The notes under the pieces: generated by a model
Seen by the model: the letters and a program-made list of their open reading frames with translations, nothing else
Database searches by the model: none
What the model was told of the DNA's origin: nothing
DNA from: Alkalicoccobacillus plakortidis
GTDB lineage: Bacteria > Bacillota > Bacilli > Bacillales > Bacillaceae_D
Direction: 5' to 3'
NCBI RefSeq assembly: GCF_023703085.1
Contig: NZ_JAMQJY010000002.1
Coordinates: forward strand, 310,001 to 374,000
DNA length: 64,000 bases
Position numbers and translations under genes: made by a program
Shown: positions 8,563-19,896 of the stretch, in pieces
Layout: every line of letters starts with the position of its first letter
How positions within the stretch are numbered: the stretch's first letter is position 1

Positions 8563-10205
8563 TTAGTTGACCGTGTGCTTAAAGGAAACTGCATCAATTT
8601 GTTTATCCAAATCTTGTGTAAACTGATCTTTTTGTTCTGTGTTCCAGTTTAAACGATCTGCCATTTCATTAACAACTAAATCCTTATATTTGAGGACTTT
8701 CTCAATATGGAAGTATAAATAACCGGTTCTACGCACAAAAAAGTCTAGAGGCTTTGCCGTCATTTCATGCTCTAACGCATAATCAAGTGCAGCTTGAAGG
8801 TAAGGTGGAAGCCCAGTTTCAGGTGTCTGTTTTACATAAGAATAAACGGTATCAACATTTGATCCATAGCGGTGAACCAATTCTGATGCTTCTTCTTCTG
8901 ATAAACCAAGCTCAAGACCTTTTCCAACTTGTTTTTTGACAAATGTATCAAATTGACCAGAACCGCCTACATCTCCACCAGATAAGAGCATTTTCTCGGT
9001 TTTACAAGCTGGAAGTCACCCGGAAGTTCTTTTGTCACCATGTTCACAACACTGTCAGCCATTTTTCTATAACCAGTTAGCTTTCCGCCTGCAATGGTAA
9101 ACAGCCCACTATCTGAACGGAAGATTTCATCTTTACGAGAGATATCTGAAGGATCTTTGCCTTCTTCATGAATCAATGGACGTAATCCAGACCAACTTGA
9201 TTCTACATCTTCTGCATGAAGATCCAATTCTGGAAACATACCATTTGCAGCGTTCAGAATATAATCTACATCTTCTTTGGTCACTCCTGGATCTGCTTGA
9301 TCACCTTTGTAATTTGTATCAGTGGTGCCAATATACGTTTTGCCTTCACGAGGAATGGCAAACATCATGCGACCATCTTTAAAAGGTGTATCAAAATAAA
9401 GCGCGCTTCGTAACGGGAAACGTTTGCCACTTACAACTAAGTGAACACCTTTTGTTAAGTGAATCGTTTTCCCTTTTTTAGAATTGTCCTTCTCACGTAG
9501 CAAGTCTACCCACGGTCCAGTGGCATTAACGATTTTTTTCGCATAGATATCTCGTTTTTCTCCAGTAATTAAATCAGTTGTTTGCACGCCTACTACTTTT
9601 TTATCCTTATAAAGGAATGTCTCTGCTTTTACATAGTTAGAAGCTAGTAGTCCGTGGTCTTCTGCTTTCTTCATCACTTCAATAGTTAATCTAGCATCAT
9701 CTGTCCGATACTCAACGTAAACTCCTGCACCCTTTAATCCCTCTTTATTTAACAGTGGTTCTTTCGAAACGGCATTCTCTGATTTTAGCATGTTTCTTCG
9801 TTCATCTTTCTTAACACCTGCTAAAAAGTCATATACCTTTAACCCAAGAGACGTTGTTAGATAGTTAAATGTTCCTCCTTTGTAGAAAGGAAGCATCATC
9901 CAAAGTGGTGTTGTCACGTGAGGAGCATTCTCATAAACAATGGCTCGTTCCTTACCAACATCAGCTACTAGTTTTATTTCGAATTGCTTCAGATATCTTA
10001 AACCACCGTGAATCAGCTTAGTGGAACGACTTGAAGTACCAGCGGCAAAGTCTTGCATTTCAATTAAACCAGTGCGAAGGCCTCTTGAGGATGCATCTAG
10101 TCCAATACCTGCACCCGTTATCCCGCCTCCAATAATTAATAGATCAAGTTCTGTCTCACTCATATTCCGTACATTTTCAGTTCGTTGCTCGTATGAAAAA
10201 CTCAT
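8563..10205 (-). pseudogene. glpD: GlpD, aerobic glycerol-3-phosphate dehydrogenase (apparent frameshift)
   Basis: This is the FAD enzyme that oxidises glycerol-3-phosphate to dihydroxyacetone phosphate and passes electrons to the quinone pool at the membrane. The Rossmann motif [21 protein letters not shown] is near residue 25, followed by [17 protein letters not shown]. The frame breaks near 9000-9003 where coding AAAA should be AAAAA. Adding one A gives ...[17 protein letters not shown] and continues into the C-terminal domain, for about 547 residues, normal for Bacillus. The start at 10205 follows GGTGGAG. The gene has its own promoter and a leader terminator. It is very likely functional in the organism. 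Confidence 0.92.
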
Positions 10206-10245
10206 TCTCTCCACCCCTGATGTAAAATGTATCTAAGAACATACA

Positions 10246-10306
10246 AAAGGAGACCACAGCAAATTCCGAGTCCTATCGCTAGGAACGTTGGAATGCTGTG
10301 GCCTCC
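10246..10306 (-). terminator. Leader terminator of glpD, candidate GlpP antitermination target
   Basis: On the minus strand GGAGGCCACAGCA and TGCTGTGGTCTCC form a long hairpin (with TTCC/GGAA able to extend it) followed by TTTT. It lies between the glpD promoter and start codon, as in Bacillus subtilis, where GlpP with glycerol-3-phosphate allows read-through. Confidence 0.8.
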
Positions 10307-10338
10307 TCATCATCTCAGACCGTTATTAACTTATCTAA

Positions 10339-10367
10339 AGTATAGTTCAAATCAGCATGTTCGTAAA
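10339..10367 (-). promoter_or_regulatory. SigA-type promoter of glpD
   Basis: On the minus strand TTTACG and TATACT are separated by exactly 17 bases. The promoter is followed at once by the leader hairpin and then glpD, making a separate transcription unit from glpFK. Confidence 0.75.
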
Positions 10368-10431
10368 GACTTATGCTTATGAGAACTTGTTTAAATAAAT
10401 GATGAGGCTACCCACAGTCTATCTACCAACG

Positions 10432-11967
<1,536 letters not shown>

Positions 11968-12789
11968 TTAATGGTTAATTGCTTTTGCTTGTTTTGATTT
12001 AGCGATTGAAAAGGTTGTAGATATTCCAACCAATGCAAGGATAGCAACAATTCCTACAATGACGCCAACTAAAGAACTTTCTAGAAAGACAAATTGATAA
12101 AATACAGCACCGATGACCCCACCTAGTAGTGGTCCAATAATTGGCACCCATGCATAATTCCAATTGGATGGTCCCTTGCCATGAATCGGAAGAAGAAAGT
12201 GGGCAATTCTCGGACCTAAGTCACGAGCGGGATTAATAGCATATCCAGTTGTTCCCCCTAAAGAAAAACCAATTGCCGTAATTAATAAGCCTACAATAAA
12301 CGGATTCAATCCATCTGTGAATTGATTCGCACCAATCGCTAGTAATCCAAAAATTAATACAGCGGTTCCAATAGCTTCACTAATAACATTAGATGGATAA
12401 TGAGGAATAGCAGGGTCAGTTGCAAATACACCGAGCTTAAGTCCTTGATCCTTCGTTTCTTTCCAATGTGGTAAATAATTCAAATAAACAACACATGCAC
12501 CAAGAATGGCGCCAATTAGCTGACCAGCAATATAAGTCGGAACCATATTCCACGGAAATTCACCAATTGCTGCAAAAGATACCGTTACTGCCGGGTTTAA
12601 GTGTCCGTCACTAACGGTTCCAGATACATACACACCCATCGTAACAGCTAAACCCCAAGCGACTGAAATAGCAATCCAGCCAGAGCCCTCAGCTTTTGAT
12701 TTTTTTAATAGATGACCGGCTACTACACCGCCACCAATAATAATTAATACCATCGTTCCTATCATCTCAGCCAAAAATTCTGCAAACAT
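11968..12789 (-). CDS. glpF: Glycerol uptake facilitator (aquaglyceroporin)
   Basis: This membrane channel has 273 residues with six spans and two NPA half-helices: HLNPAVT (NPA 65-67) and INPARDLGPR (NPA 186-188). The Arg after the second NPA is the selectivity-filter arginine. Asp after it (NPARD) is typical of glycerol channels. GGGGGAG lies upstream of the ATG. It is the first gene of glpFK and sits behind a leader terminator and a near-consensus promoter, so GlpP antitermination should control it. Confidence 0.96.
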   Translation of the reverse strand: MFAEFLAEMIGTMVLIIIGGGVVAGHLLKKSKAEGSGWIAISVAWGLAVTMGVYVSGTVSDGHLNPAVTVSFAAIGEFPWNMVPTYIAGQLIGAILGACVVYLNYLPHWKETKDQGLKLGVFATDPAIPHYPSNVISEAIGTAVLIFGLLAIGANQFTDGLNPFIVGLLITAIGFSLGGTTGYAINPARDLGPRIAHFLLPIHGKGPSNWNYAWVPIIGPLLGGVIGAVFYQFVFLESSLVGVIVGIVAILALVGISTTFSIAKSKQAKAINH

Positions 12790-12840
12790 TCATACTCCCC
12801 CTTGTATATAACCTACCCTAATACCTAATTTTTCTAACAC

Positions 12841-12899
12841 AAAAAAAGAGCAGCTTTCTATTCCCGTAGTAATTTTACTAAGGAATAAAAAGCTGCTCT
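12841..12899 (-). terminator. Leader terminator of glpFK, candidate GlpP antitermination target
   Basis: On the minus strand GAGCAGCTTTTTATTCC pairs with GGGAATAGAAAGCTGCTC and is followed by seven T, all between the promoter and glpF. It is the second such leader in the glp region and fits GlpP-dependent read-through. Confidence 0.85.
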
Positions 12900-12936
12900 C
12901 ATTGGCTCATCAGCTTGGCATTATAAACTTAGGTCC

Positions 12937-12965
12937 ACTATAACGCATACATTCTTTTTTGTAAA
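12937..12965 (-). promoter_or_regulatory. SigA-type promoter of glpFK
   Basis: On the minus strand TTTACA, 17 bases, TATAGT. The spacer contains TGTATGCG, a weak resemblance to a cre box that would overlap the promoter, but it has two or three mismatches and is not called. Confidence 0.8.
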
Positions 12966-12984
12966 CCCTTACTTTTTGAGTGAA

Positions 12985-14253
12985 TTATTCATCTTTTAGT
13001 TTTTTGGGAAGTTTGATTAGGACTGTAGTACCCTTATCAGGTTGGCTTGTATAGGTTACACTGCCTCCCATCTCTTCAATTAATCGAATGGATACCATTG
13101 TACCAAGACCTGTTCCTTTTTCCTTTGTTGAATAATAAACGGTTCCTACTTTTGCCAACTCCTCTTTGTTCATTCCTTTTCCAGTATCTTCTATACGAAT
13201 CTCTATTGTCTTATGCTTCGATTGCATGCTAACTTCTACCTGCCCACCAGGGGTTGCGGCTTCAATTGCATTTTTCACAAAATTAATAATTGCTTGCTTA
13301 AACTTTGATCGATTCGTATGAATAAATACCTCTTGATCTTCCGTTTGAAGCTCTTTAAATAATACACCTTCCTTAAAAGCATACGGATTTAGAAGAGTAA
13401 TAATGTGAGTCAAACACTCTTTTACAGGGATCAAACTGCTATCACCAAGCTTGGGTTTCGCGAGAGTTAAATATTCGTGAATAATGTTCTCCGCCCGGTT
13501 TAACTCACTTAGTATCAACTGATAATATTCTGGCTTAACCTTTGATTCATCTTCTTTCATAAGTTGAAGAAACCCTTTTACAACGGTTAGTGGATTTCTA
13601 ACCTCGTGTGCAATAGAAGCTGACAGTTCACTAATCGACTGTTGTCTTACTGCATAAAGTAACTCCTCTTGCATTCTCTCTCTTTTTAAGAGCATTTCAT
13701 ACAACGAAGCTGCACCAAACATGGATAACAAAATTAGTGCGGAGTAAACGACAGAGGAGACTAGTAACTCATACCCCTCTGAAATGAATACATCTTCTAC
13801 CCCAAATGTCATTGCGGCTAAGAAGAGTTGCAAAACAATTGGAAACATAATCCCAATCATTGACAGCTTTAAGCGATTGCTTTTTACTGGACTCTCTTTT
13901 ACATAATGTGTTAACCATAAGAAGAACAATGGATTAATGAGCAGACCAATAATGCCATATAAAAGCATATCCCCACCAAAATATATCCGCACCAACATCG
14001 CTATGATACTTACAATAATCCCGGCTTTTCGGCTACCATATAGAAACGCAATCACAATTGGAACAAAACGCAAATCCCATAATACACCGTAATTATAAAA
14101 AGGAAATAATACACACAACACCGCAGAAATGGACATAAAACTAATTAATACTGCGTTATTCCGTTTCTCTGGCTTTCCCTCATAAAGAACTAAGTAAATA
14201 ATTATAGGTACTAATACGATTAGCACATGTAATAACAGCTTCTCAAAAATCAT
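12985..14253 (-). CDS. Sensor histidine kinase with multi-span 5TMR-type sensor (KinB-like)
   Basis: The protein has 422 residues. The first 190 or so form six to seven hydrophobic spans resembling 5TMR-LYT sensors, with the motif LWDLRFVPIVIAFLYGSRKAGI. The HisKA phospho-acceptor is in SISELSASIAHEVRNPLTVVKGFLQLM and the HATPase has NFVKNAIEAA, DTGKGM and GTGLGTMV. The ATG at 14253 is chosen because GGGGAG lies ten bases before it. A longer frame needs a TTG start at 14283. No response regulator is adjacent, so it is an orphan kinase, as phosphorelay kinases feeding Spo0F usually are. A sporulation role is inference. Confidence 0.85.
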   Translation of the reverse strand: MIFEKLLLHVLIVLVPIIIYLVLYEGKPEKRNNAVLISFMSISAVLCVLFPFYNYGVLWDLRFVPIVIAFLYGSRKAGIIVSIIAMLVRIYFGGDMLLYGIIGLLINPLFFLWLTHYVKESPVKSNRLKLSMIGIMFPIVLQLFLAAMTFGVEDVFISEGYELLVSSVVYSALILLSMFGAASLYEMLLKRERMQEELLYAVRQQSISELSASIAHEVRNPLTVVKGFLQLMKEDESKVKPEYYQLILSELNRAENIIHEYLTLAKPKLGDSSLIPVKECLTHIITLLNPYAFKEGVLFKELQTEDQEVFIHTNRSKFKQAIINFVKNAIEAATPGGQVEVSMQSKHKTIEIRIEDTGKGMNKEELAKVGTVYYSTKEKGTGLGTMVSIRLIEEMGGSVTYTSQPDKGTTVLIKLPKKLKDE

Positions 14254-14358
14254 GTTGTTGGCGCTCCCCACACTTATAGACAATTATTCTAATCGTTAAT
14301 GCATTCGACACCGATAAACAAATTCCTGTATGTAGTTTATAAATGTCTTGTCAGATAT

Positions 14359-14387
14359 AAAAAAAACCGGCTAGATTTAGCCGGTTT
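14359..14387 (-). terminator. Intrinsic terminator of the ABC exporter operon
   Basis: AAACCGGCTA-GATT-TAGCCGGTTT, followed on the minus strand by a T-run. The stop codon of the 609-residue ABC protein lies inside the hairpin. Confidence 0.8.
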
Positions 14388-16206
14388 GTTGTTGCTCATG
14401 TTTTTGATGAAGTCCAAAATAAAAGCCTTTTCTCTCCATTAATTCCTCATGTGATCCATCTTCTGTAATTTGACCATCCTGTAAGACAAAAATTCGATCT
14501 GCTTGCTCAATCGTATTCAGACGATGGGCAATCATAAAACTTGTTCTACCTTCCATCAGTCGCTTGAGTGCTTCTTGAATACGCATTTCTGTAATCGTAT
14601 CGATACTTGAAGTGGCCTCATCCAAAATTAAAATGGAAGGATCAGCCAGAATGGCTCTTGCGATGGACAGAAGTTGTCTCTGTCCTTGACTGATACCTCC
14701 CCCATCTTGTTTGAGTTTAGTATCGTACCCATTTTCAAGCCGCATAATAAAGTCATGTGCATTGGCTTTTATTGCAGCTTCTTCTACTTGTTCATCCGTT
14801 GCATCTAAACGTCCGTACCGAATATTTTCTCTGATACTGCCTTGAAAAAGAAACGAATCCTGTAAGACAAATCCCATTTTTGCTCGTAAGCTTTCTTTTT
14901 TGATTTGCTTAATATCCTGATCATCGACTAATATTCGTCCTTTGTCTGTATCATAAAAATAAGACAATAAATTAATGATCGTTGTTTTACCTGCCCCGGT
15001 TGGCCCTACAAACGCAACGGTTTCACCAGCTTTAACTTTAAAAGAAACATCTGTGAGAATTGGGTCATCCTCATATGAAAAAGAAACATGATCAAATCGT
15101 ACATCACCATTTATAGACTCAATAGATTTCGCACCATCATGATCTTGATCTGATGGCTCATCAATTACTTCAAATACTCGCTCAGCTCCAGCAATTGCTG
15201 AAAGTAATGTGTTAAACTGGTTTGCTAAGTCATTTAGTGGGCGCGTGAACTGCCTAGAGTACTCAGCAAAAATGACGATTGTTCCTACCGTTACCCCAGT
15301 CCCTGGATTTAGTGCGAGTAACCCACCAACACCGGCAATAATAGCAAAGCTTGCATTATTTAACACGTTCATGACTTTTGGAATAAAACCCGAATATGTT
15401 TGAGCCCAAAAACCAGATGTACGAAGGGTTTGATTTTTCTCTTCAAAATCCAGAATGATTGGCTCTTCTCTTGAAAATGTCTTGACCATAGCCTGACCAG
15501 CAATTGTTTCTTCAATATATCCATTTAAATCACCAAGATTTTGCTGCTGTTCTTTAAAGAAAATTGAGGTCCGTTTAGTAATCCATTTCATTCCCAAGAT
15601 CATCAGTGGAATCACCATCAGCGTCACCACAGTAAGCAGAGGGCTTAACCACAGCATAACAGCCAAAATCCCAATAAAAGTAATGATACTTGATAATAGT
15701 TGGATAATAGAACTGTTTAATGTATTACTCACATTCTCCATATCATTTGTCATGCGACTCATTAACTCACCATGCTGTTTTTTATCAAAATAGGACAGTG
15801 GCAGCTTTTGAATATGGAGAAATAGCACCGTTCTCATCTCTTGAACCGTTTGTTGGGATATACCAATCATCCAATAGTTTTGGTACCAAGTTGCAAGCGA
15901 GAGTATGAGATAGATTCCTGCTAAAACAACTAATAGTGAAGGCAAACCATCAAGACTTTGAGCGATAAAATAATTATCAATCGCCATGCCAACTAGAAAA
16001 GGACCAAGTAGACTTAGAATGGAACTTACTAACACCATGGTCACAACGAGAATTAGTTTAAAGCGATACACAGATAAAAATGACCAAATTCTAAGTAGTG
16101 TACCTTTCCAATCCTTTGCTGTTTTATTTTTTTTATCTTTTTTTATTTTTGCATGGTTTATATCGATTTTTTTATATTGAAAGGGTTCTTTTAAAGGTGA
16201 GGGCAT
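14377..16206 (-). CDS. ABC exporter half-transporter, permease fused to ATPase (YfiC-like)
   Basis: The protein has 609 residues: a cytoplasmic N-terminus, six membrane spans (about 50-340) and one ATPase domain with Walker A GPTGAGKTT, Walker B ILILDEATSSID including the catalytic Glu, and an altered signature ISQGQRQ. The partner half starts three bases upstream on the same strand and has the complementary arrangement (perfect LSGGQ, Asp in place of the catalytic Glu). Together they form a heterodimeric multidrug-type exporter with one degenerate ATP site, as in BmrCD or YfiBC. The substrate is unknown. Confidence 0.9.
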   Translation of the reverse strand: MPSPLKEPFQYKKIDINHAKIKKDKKNKTAKDWKGTLLRIWSFLSVYRFKLILVVTMVLVSSILSLLGPFLVGMAIDNYFIAQSLDGLPSLLVVLAGIYLILSLATWYQNYWMIGISQQTVQEMRTVLFLHIQKLPLSYFDKKQHGELMSRMTNDMENVSNTLNSSIIQLLSSIITFIGILAVMLWLSPLLTVVTLMVIPLMILGMKWITKRTSIFFKEQQQNLGDLNGYIEETIAGQAMVKTFSREEPIILDFEEKNQTLRTSGFWAQTYSGFIPKVMNVLNNASFAIIAGVGGLLALNPGTGVTVGTIVIFAEYSRQFTRPLNDLANQFNTLLSAIAGAERVFEVIDEPSDQDHDGAKSIESINGDVRFDHVSFSYEDDPILTDVSFKVKAGETVAFVGPTGAGKTTIINLLSYFYDTDKGRILVDDQDIKQIKKESLRAKMGFVLQDSFLFQGSIRENIRYGRLDATDEQVEEAAIKANAHDFIMRLENGYDTKLKQDGGGISQGQRQLLSIARAILADPSILILDEATSSIDTITEMRIQEALKRLMEGRTSFMIAHRLNTIEQADRIFVLQDGQITEDGSHEELMERKGFYFGLHQKHEQQQTG

Positions 16207-16208
16207 CC

Positions 16209-17930
16209 CTACGCCTCCTTTCCATACTGAGAGTTGTATAATTCCTGATAAAAGGATGATGTGGCAAGAAGTCGCTCATGTCTTCCCTCAGCAATTAATT
16301 CCCCATGTTCAAACAACAAAATCGAATCAGCTGCAATCGCTGTAGATAGTTTCTGCGTGATTAATATAGTTGTACATGGATACTGTCGAAGTGCTTTAAA
16401 AAATGCGGTTTCCGTTTTATTATCTAATGCACTTGTACTATCATCCAACAACAGAATTTTAGGTAGTCTAATTAGTGCACGTGCGATTGCAATCCGTTGT
16501 TTTTGCCCACCTGATAGATTTACACCCCTCTGACCAATACGTGTATCATAGCCAAGCTGGAAGTTTTGAGATAGTATGATGAATTTGTGCGGCCTCAGTT
16601 GCTTGAATAATTTCTTCCATCGATGCATCTGGTTTACCCCAGGAGATATTTTCACGAATTGTACCGGAAAATAACATCGTCTGTTGTGATACATAACCTA
16701 ATGTTTCACGAAGAGTACGCAAATCAAGCTCTTGAATATCCATTCCATCGATCGTGATCTTACCACTACTTGGTTCATATAACCTAGGTAGAAGCTGGAA
16801 TAAGGATGATTTCCCAGAACCAGTTGCACCTAAAACTGCAACTGTCTGATAAGCAGGAACCGTAAAGGAAATATCGTGTAAGGTTTCATGTTTCGTTTCT
16901 GGATAAGAAAAGGAAACCTTGTCGAAGTTAATTTCACCTTTAATACTAAGCTCCTCGGGTTTATCCTTGATGGCTACTTGTTCATCGGCACTGCAATATG
17001 TTAAGACCTCATCAATCCGGCTAGCAGAGGCTTTAGCTCTTGAAACAACCATAATAATCATAGAAAGAACCGTTAACGCGCCTGTGATCCGAGTTGCATA
17101 ATTTATTATGGCTACAATCTCCCCAACCTGTGCTCCACCTGCTTCAATCTGCACACTTCCAAACCAAAGAACAGCAATAATCGATGCATTCATTAATAAC
17201 AATAAAATAGGTTGAGTGATTTCCATTAAGCGTAATGCACGCATGGTTCGATCTTTTAACTGCTCATTTTTTGTTACAAATTGTTTAGCTTCATGACCAC
17301 GTCTGACAAAAGCCTTAATCAACTTCATCGCCATCAAATTTTCACGAGTACTGTGATTAACCTGATCCAGCTTGCGCTGAACCCAACCGAACGAGACTGC
17401 CCCTTTTCTCATCAGAATCGTGATTGTTAATACCAGTAGAGGAATTACCACAGCAAAAACAAGTGCCAACTGAACATTTACAAAAAACGATAGAAGCACG
17501 CCACCGATAATAAGAAGCGGTGCTCTCATCATAATTCGCAGTCCCATAAACACAGTATTCTGAATTTGTGTCACATCGTTTGTAAGACGCATAATTAATG
17601 ATGACGTTGTGAATTTTTCTAATTTCTCAAATGAAGATAGCTGAATGCGACGATACATCGCTCCCCTTAAATCTAAACCCGTACTCTGGCCAGCATGAGC
17701 AGCAAAAAAAGAGTTGATAATTCAGCAAAAAAAGCAAGAACAGAGCTCGCCATCAAGATGGCTCCCCAAAACAGAATCACATTTAAATCTCCCGCTACTA
17801 TCCCATCATCAATGATCCGCGCTAACATTAACGGTGCTGTTAATTCAGCAACAAGCTCAAGTAACATCAAAACAAGCGCTATCACAACCGCTACTCGATA
17901 AGGTTTTATATAAGAAAATACATTTTTCAT
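16209..17930 (-). pseudogene. ABC exporter half-transporter (YfiB-like), two apparent frameshifts
   Basis: Three frames join into one half-transporter of about 573 residues: an N-terminal membrane part from MKNVFSYIKPYR, the core of the membrane domain with Walker A GATGSGKSS, then GYDTRIGQRGVNLSGGQKQR and Walker B ILLLDDSTSALD. The first break is a T-run at 17704-17710 (seven where eight restore ...FFAAHAGQSTGLDLRG). The second is CCAAGC at 16552-16557 (removing A gives KLPAGYDTRIG). The catalytic Glu is Asp here, as expected for the degenerate half of a heterodimer. It is two bases from its partner gene. Both breaks are probably sequence errors. Confidence 0.85.
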
Positions 17931-18045
17931 TCGATCTACTCCTACCTGACCCCAACCCCGGCATCTATTTCGTTAATCTAATTATATCTTATTTTATGTA
18001 TGAACACGATTATGTCTTAAAAAGAAATAAAAATCGTTAAATGGA

Positions 18046-18132
18046 TATGGAGTTTGCGCGAGGTAGGCTTGGAATTGGTGTCTCCCCGCTGCTTACGCGC
18101 GTGGTTCCTGCTCACTCTCCTCCTCCAGGCCC
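18046..18132. other. GC-rich unassigned intergenic segment
   Basis: The segment between the ABC exporter promoter side and the kinase terminator is unusually GC-rich (TTTGCGCGAGGTAGGC, CTTACGCGCGTGG, CTCCTCCTCCAGGCCCCC). It has no open frame and no clean long palindrome. It recalls in composition the element at 4384-4494, but I see no direct sequence match. Confidence 0.3.
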
Positions 18133-18133
18133 C

Positions 18134-18165
18134 CACAAAAAATAAGCTAGCTCATAGAGCCAGCT
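18134..18165 (-). terminator. Intrinsic terminator after the Bce-type kinase
   Basis: On the minus strand AGCTGGCTC-TAT-GAGCTAGCT (one G-T pair) is followed by TATTTTTT. It ends the Bce-type operon. Confidence 0.75.
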
Positions 18166-19145
18166 CATCTTGTAGGGAATTGTAGGGTTACGGTGGTTCC
18201 ATTACCTACTTTTGATTGGATATCAATTTTTATGTGTAGCTTCTCGCACAGTTGATAAACAAGGTGAAGTCCCATGCCTGTTGATTCCCCGTATTTTCGT
18301 CCATTTTCACCTGTATAAAATGGACGCTGAATCATTGGCAAATCAGCCGCTTGAATTCCTACACCTTGATCCGTAATTTTAAGTGTTGGTTTATGGTCAG
18401 CAATTATCGTTTCAATAACCAAATGTTTGCCTGAATCCTTTGTATATTTGATTGCATTGACAATTATTTGATCTAACATAAAGACAAGCCATTTAGGATC
18501 TGTTGAGACGTACATTTCATTGTCTACATCAATCTTTGGATACATTTCTTTTAGGATGAATAATCGTTTGTTTTCCTGAACCACTTGTTGAACGAGTGTT
18601 TTGATCTGCACGGATTTAATTCTGAAATCTTGTTCAAATTGTTCAAAACGAGCTGTGTGTAAAGCTAGATCTAAACCTTTTTCTAGCCTTTTTAGTTCAG
18701 TTCTAAGAGCAGGATATTCATGATAGTCGGCTTCGTTTTGCGTAATCAAATTCATTACAGATACGGGAGTTTTCATTTGATGTACCCACTGAGTCATAAA
18801 TTGAACTTGTTGATTTTTGCGAATCTCCAGTTGATGCTGCTCAGCTTGATGTTGATTATAGTATCTGGCAAGTAGTTGATTGTGAGCAAGAATTAACGGG
18901 TGATTACCTTCGATCTTAAAATCATGATGTCCGCTTGAAACATCCGTGAGCTTTTTATAATAGGGAGCAAGGACAAAGTAGCGATAGACCAAATATCCAG
19001 TTAATAACAAAAAGGACAAAAAGATAGCATACATTAAACTAGTAGGTTCAGCACCTGGATCAAGAAATAAAATTGATCCTACAATGATTGCCTGCAATAT
19101 ATGCACGATAATAAGGAGTCGGTGGTCTCTCCAAAACAAATTCAT
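18165..19145 (-). CDS. Intramembrane-sensing histidine kinase, BceS-like
   Basis: The protein has 326 residues. Two spans lie within the first 60 residues with almost no external loop, typical of BceS, where the ABC transporter is the real sensor. The phospho-acceptor motif is FMTQWVHQMKTPVSVMNL. The HATPase part has VNAIKYT, DQGVGIQ and GESTGMGLHL. The ATG at 19145 overlaps the regulator stop as ATGA, which decides the start over an in-frame ATG at 19160. It is the last gene of the module peptide-ABC-regulator-kinase. Confidence 0.92.
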   Translation of the reverse strand: MNLFWRDHRLLIIVHILQAIIVGSILFLDPGAEPTSLMYAIFLSFLLLTGYLVYRYFVLAPYYKKLTDVSSGHHDFKIEGNHPLILAHNQLLARYYNQHQAEQHQLEIRKNQQVQFMTQWVHQMKTPVSVMNLITQNEADYHEYPALRTELKRLEKGLDLALHTARFEQFEQDFRIKSVQIKTLVQQVVQENKRLFILKEMYPKIDVDNEMYVSTDPKWLVFMLDQIIVNAIKYTKDSGKHLVIETIIADHKPTLKITDQGVGIQAADLPMIQRPFYTGENGRKYGESTGMGLHLVYQLCEKLHIKIDIQSKVGNGTTVTLQFPTR

Positions 19146-19846
19146 GATCCATCGCCCCATGTGACATGCAAGCGATACCCCGCTCCACGTATCGTCTCAA
19201 CAGCATCATATATGTTAAGCGCCTGGAGTTGTTTACGAACTCTTGCCATATTTACATTAACGGTATTTTCATCAATAAAATCTGTATCATCCCATAGTTT
19301 ATCAAGAATCGCTTGTCTAGTGACAACATTCGGATACGTCTTCATAAGCAGTTCAATCAGCTGACATTCCTTTTTAGAGAGCAATAATGTTTCACCCTGA
19401 TATGTAAGCTCCATACGCTCTGTGTGAAAAATTAAGCCGTTTAACTCAACTGTCTTTTCTTCTGGAGCTGTAGAGTACTCTCCATAGGCTCTTCTAATAT
19501 GGCTCCTTACTTTCGCCACAAGAACATCCGTATGAAAGGGCTTCGGCAAATAATCATCACCACCATGCTCAAGTGCCATGACTTGGTCAATCTCACTGCT
19601 CCTGGCTGAGATAAAAATAACAGGGCATGTTGATAATTGTCTGATTTGCCTGCACCAATAAAACCCGTCAAAGGTTGGTAAGTTAATATCTAAGAGTACA
19701 ATACTTGGTTGTGCTTTCTTAAAAAAATCACTAAGGTCCGCTTCGCCATTGTGTGTGAACACAGTAAATCCATATCTTATCAATTTTTCTTTTAAGACAG
19801 CAGCAAGCTTCTCATCATCCTCAACAATTAAAACGGATTCTCCCAT
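19142..19846 (-). CDS. Response regulator, OmpR family, BceR-like
   Basis: The protein has 234 residues: a receiver domain with VEDDEKLA and an Asp in VLLDINLP, then a winged-helix DNA-binding domain (KECQLIELLMKTYPNVVTRQAILDKLWD). It would bind the TTACA-N4-TGTAA site found upstream of the small peptide and ABC genes of this module. It is coupled to the kinase by an ATGA overlap and lies 50 bases after the permease gene. Confidence 0.93.
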   Translation of the reverse strand: MGESVLIVEDDEKLAAVLKEKLIRYGFTVFTHNGEADLSDFFKKAQPSIVLLDINLPTFDGFYWCRQIRQLSTCPVIFISARSSEIDQVMALEHGGDDYLPKPFHTDVLVAKVRSHIRRAYGEYSTAPEEKTVELNGLIFHTERMELTYQGETLLLSKKECQLIELLMKTYPNVVTRQAILDKLWDDTDFIDENTVNVNMARVRKQLQALNIYDAVETIRGAGYRLHVTWGDGS

Positions 19847-19896
19847 TCGTAGCTCCCCTTCTCTGCCTTTTTAATACTTTGAGTATAAAACCTTAC

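Noticed and set aside
12942..12956. cre box within the glpF promoter
   Set aside because: TGTATGCGTTATA has two to three mismatches to the consensus core. Suggestive only.
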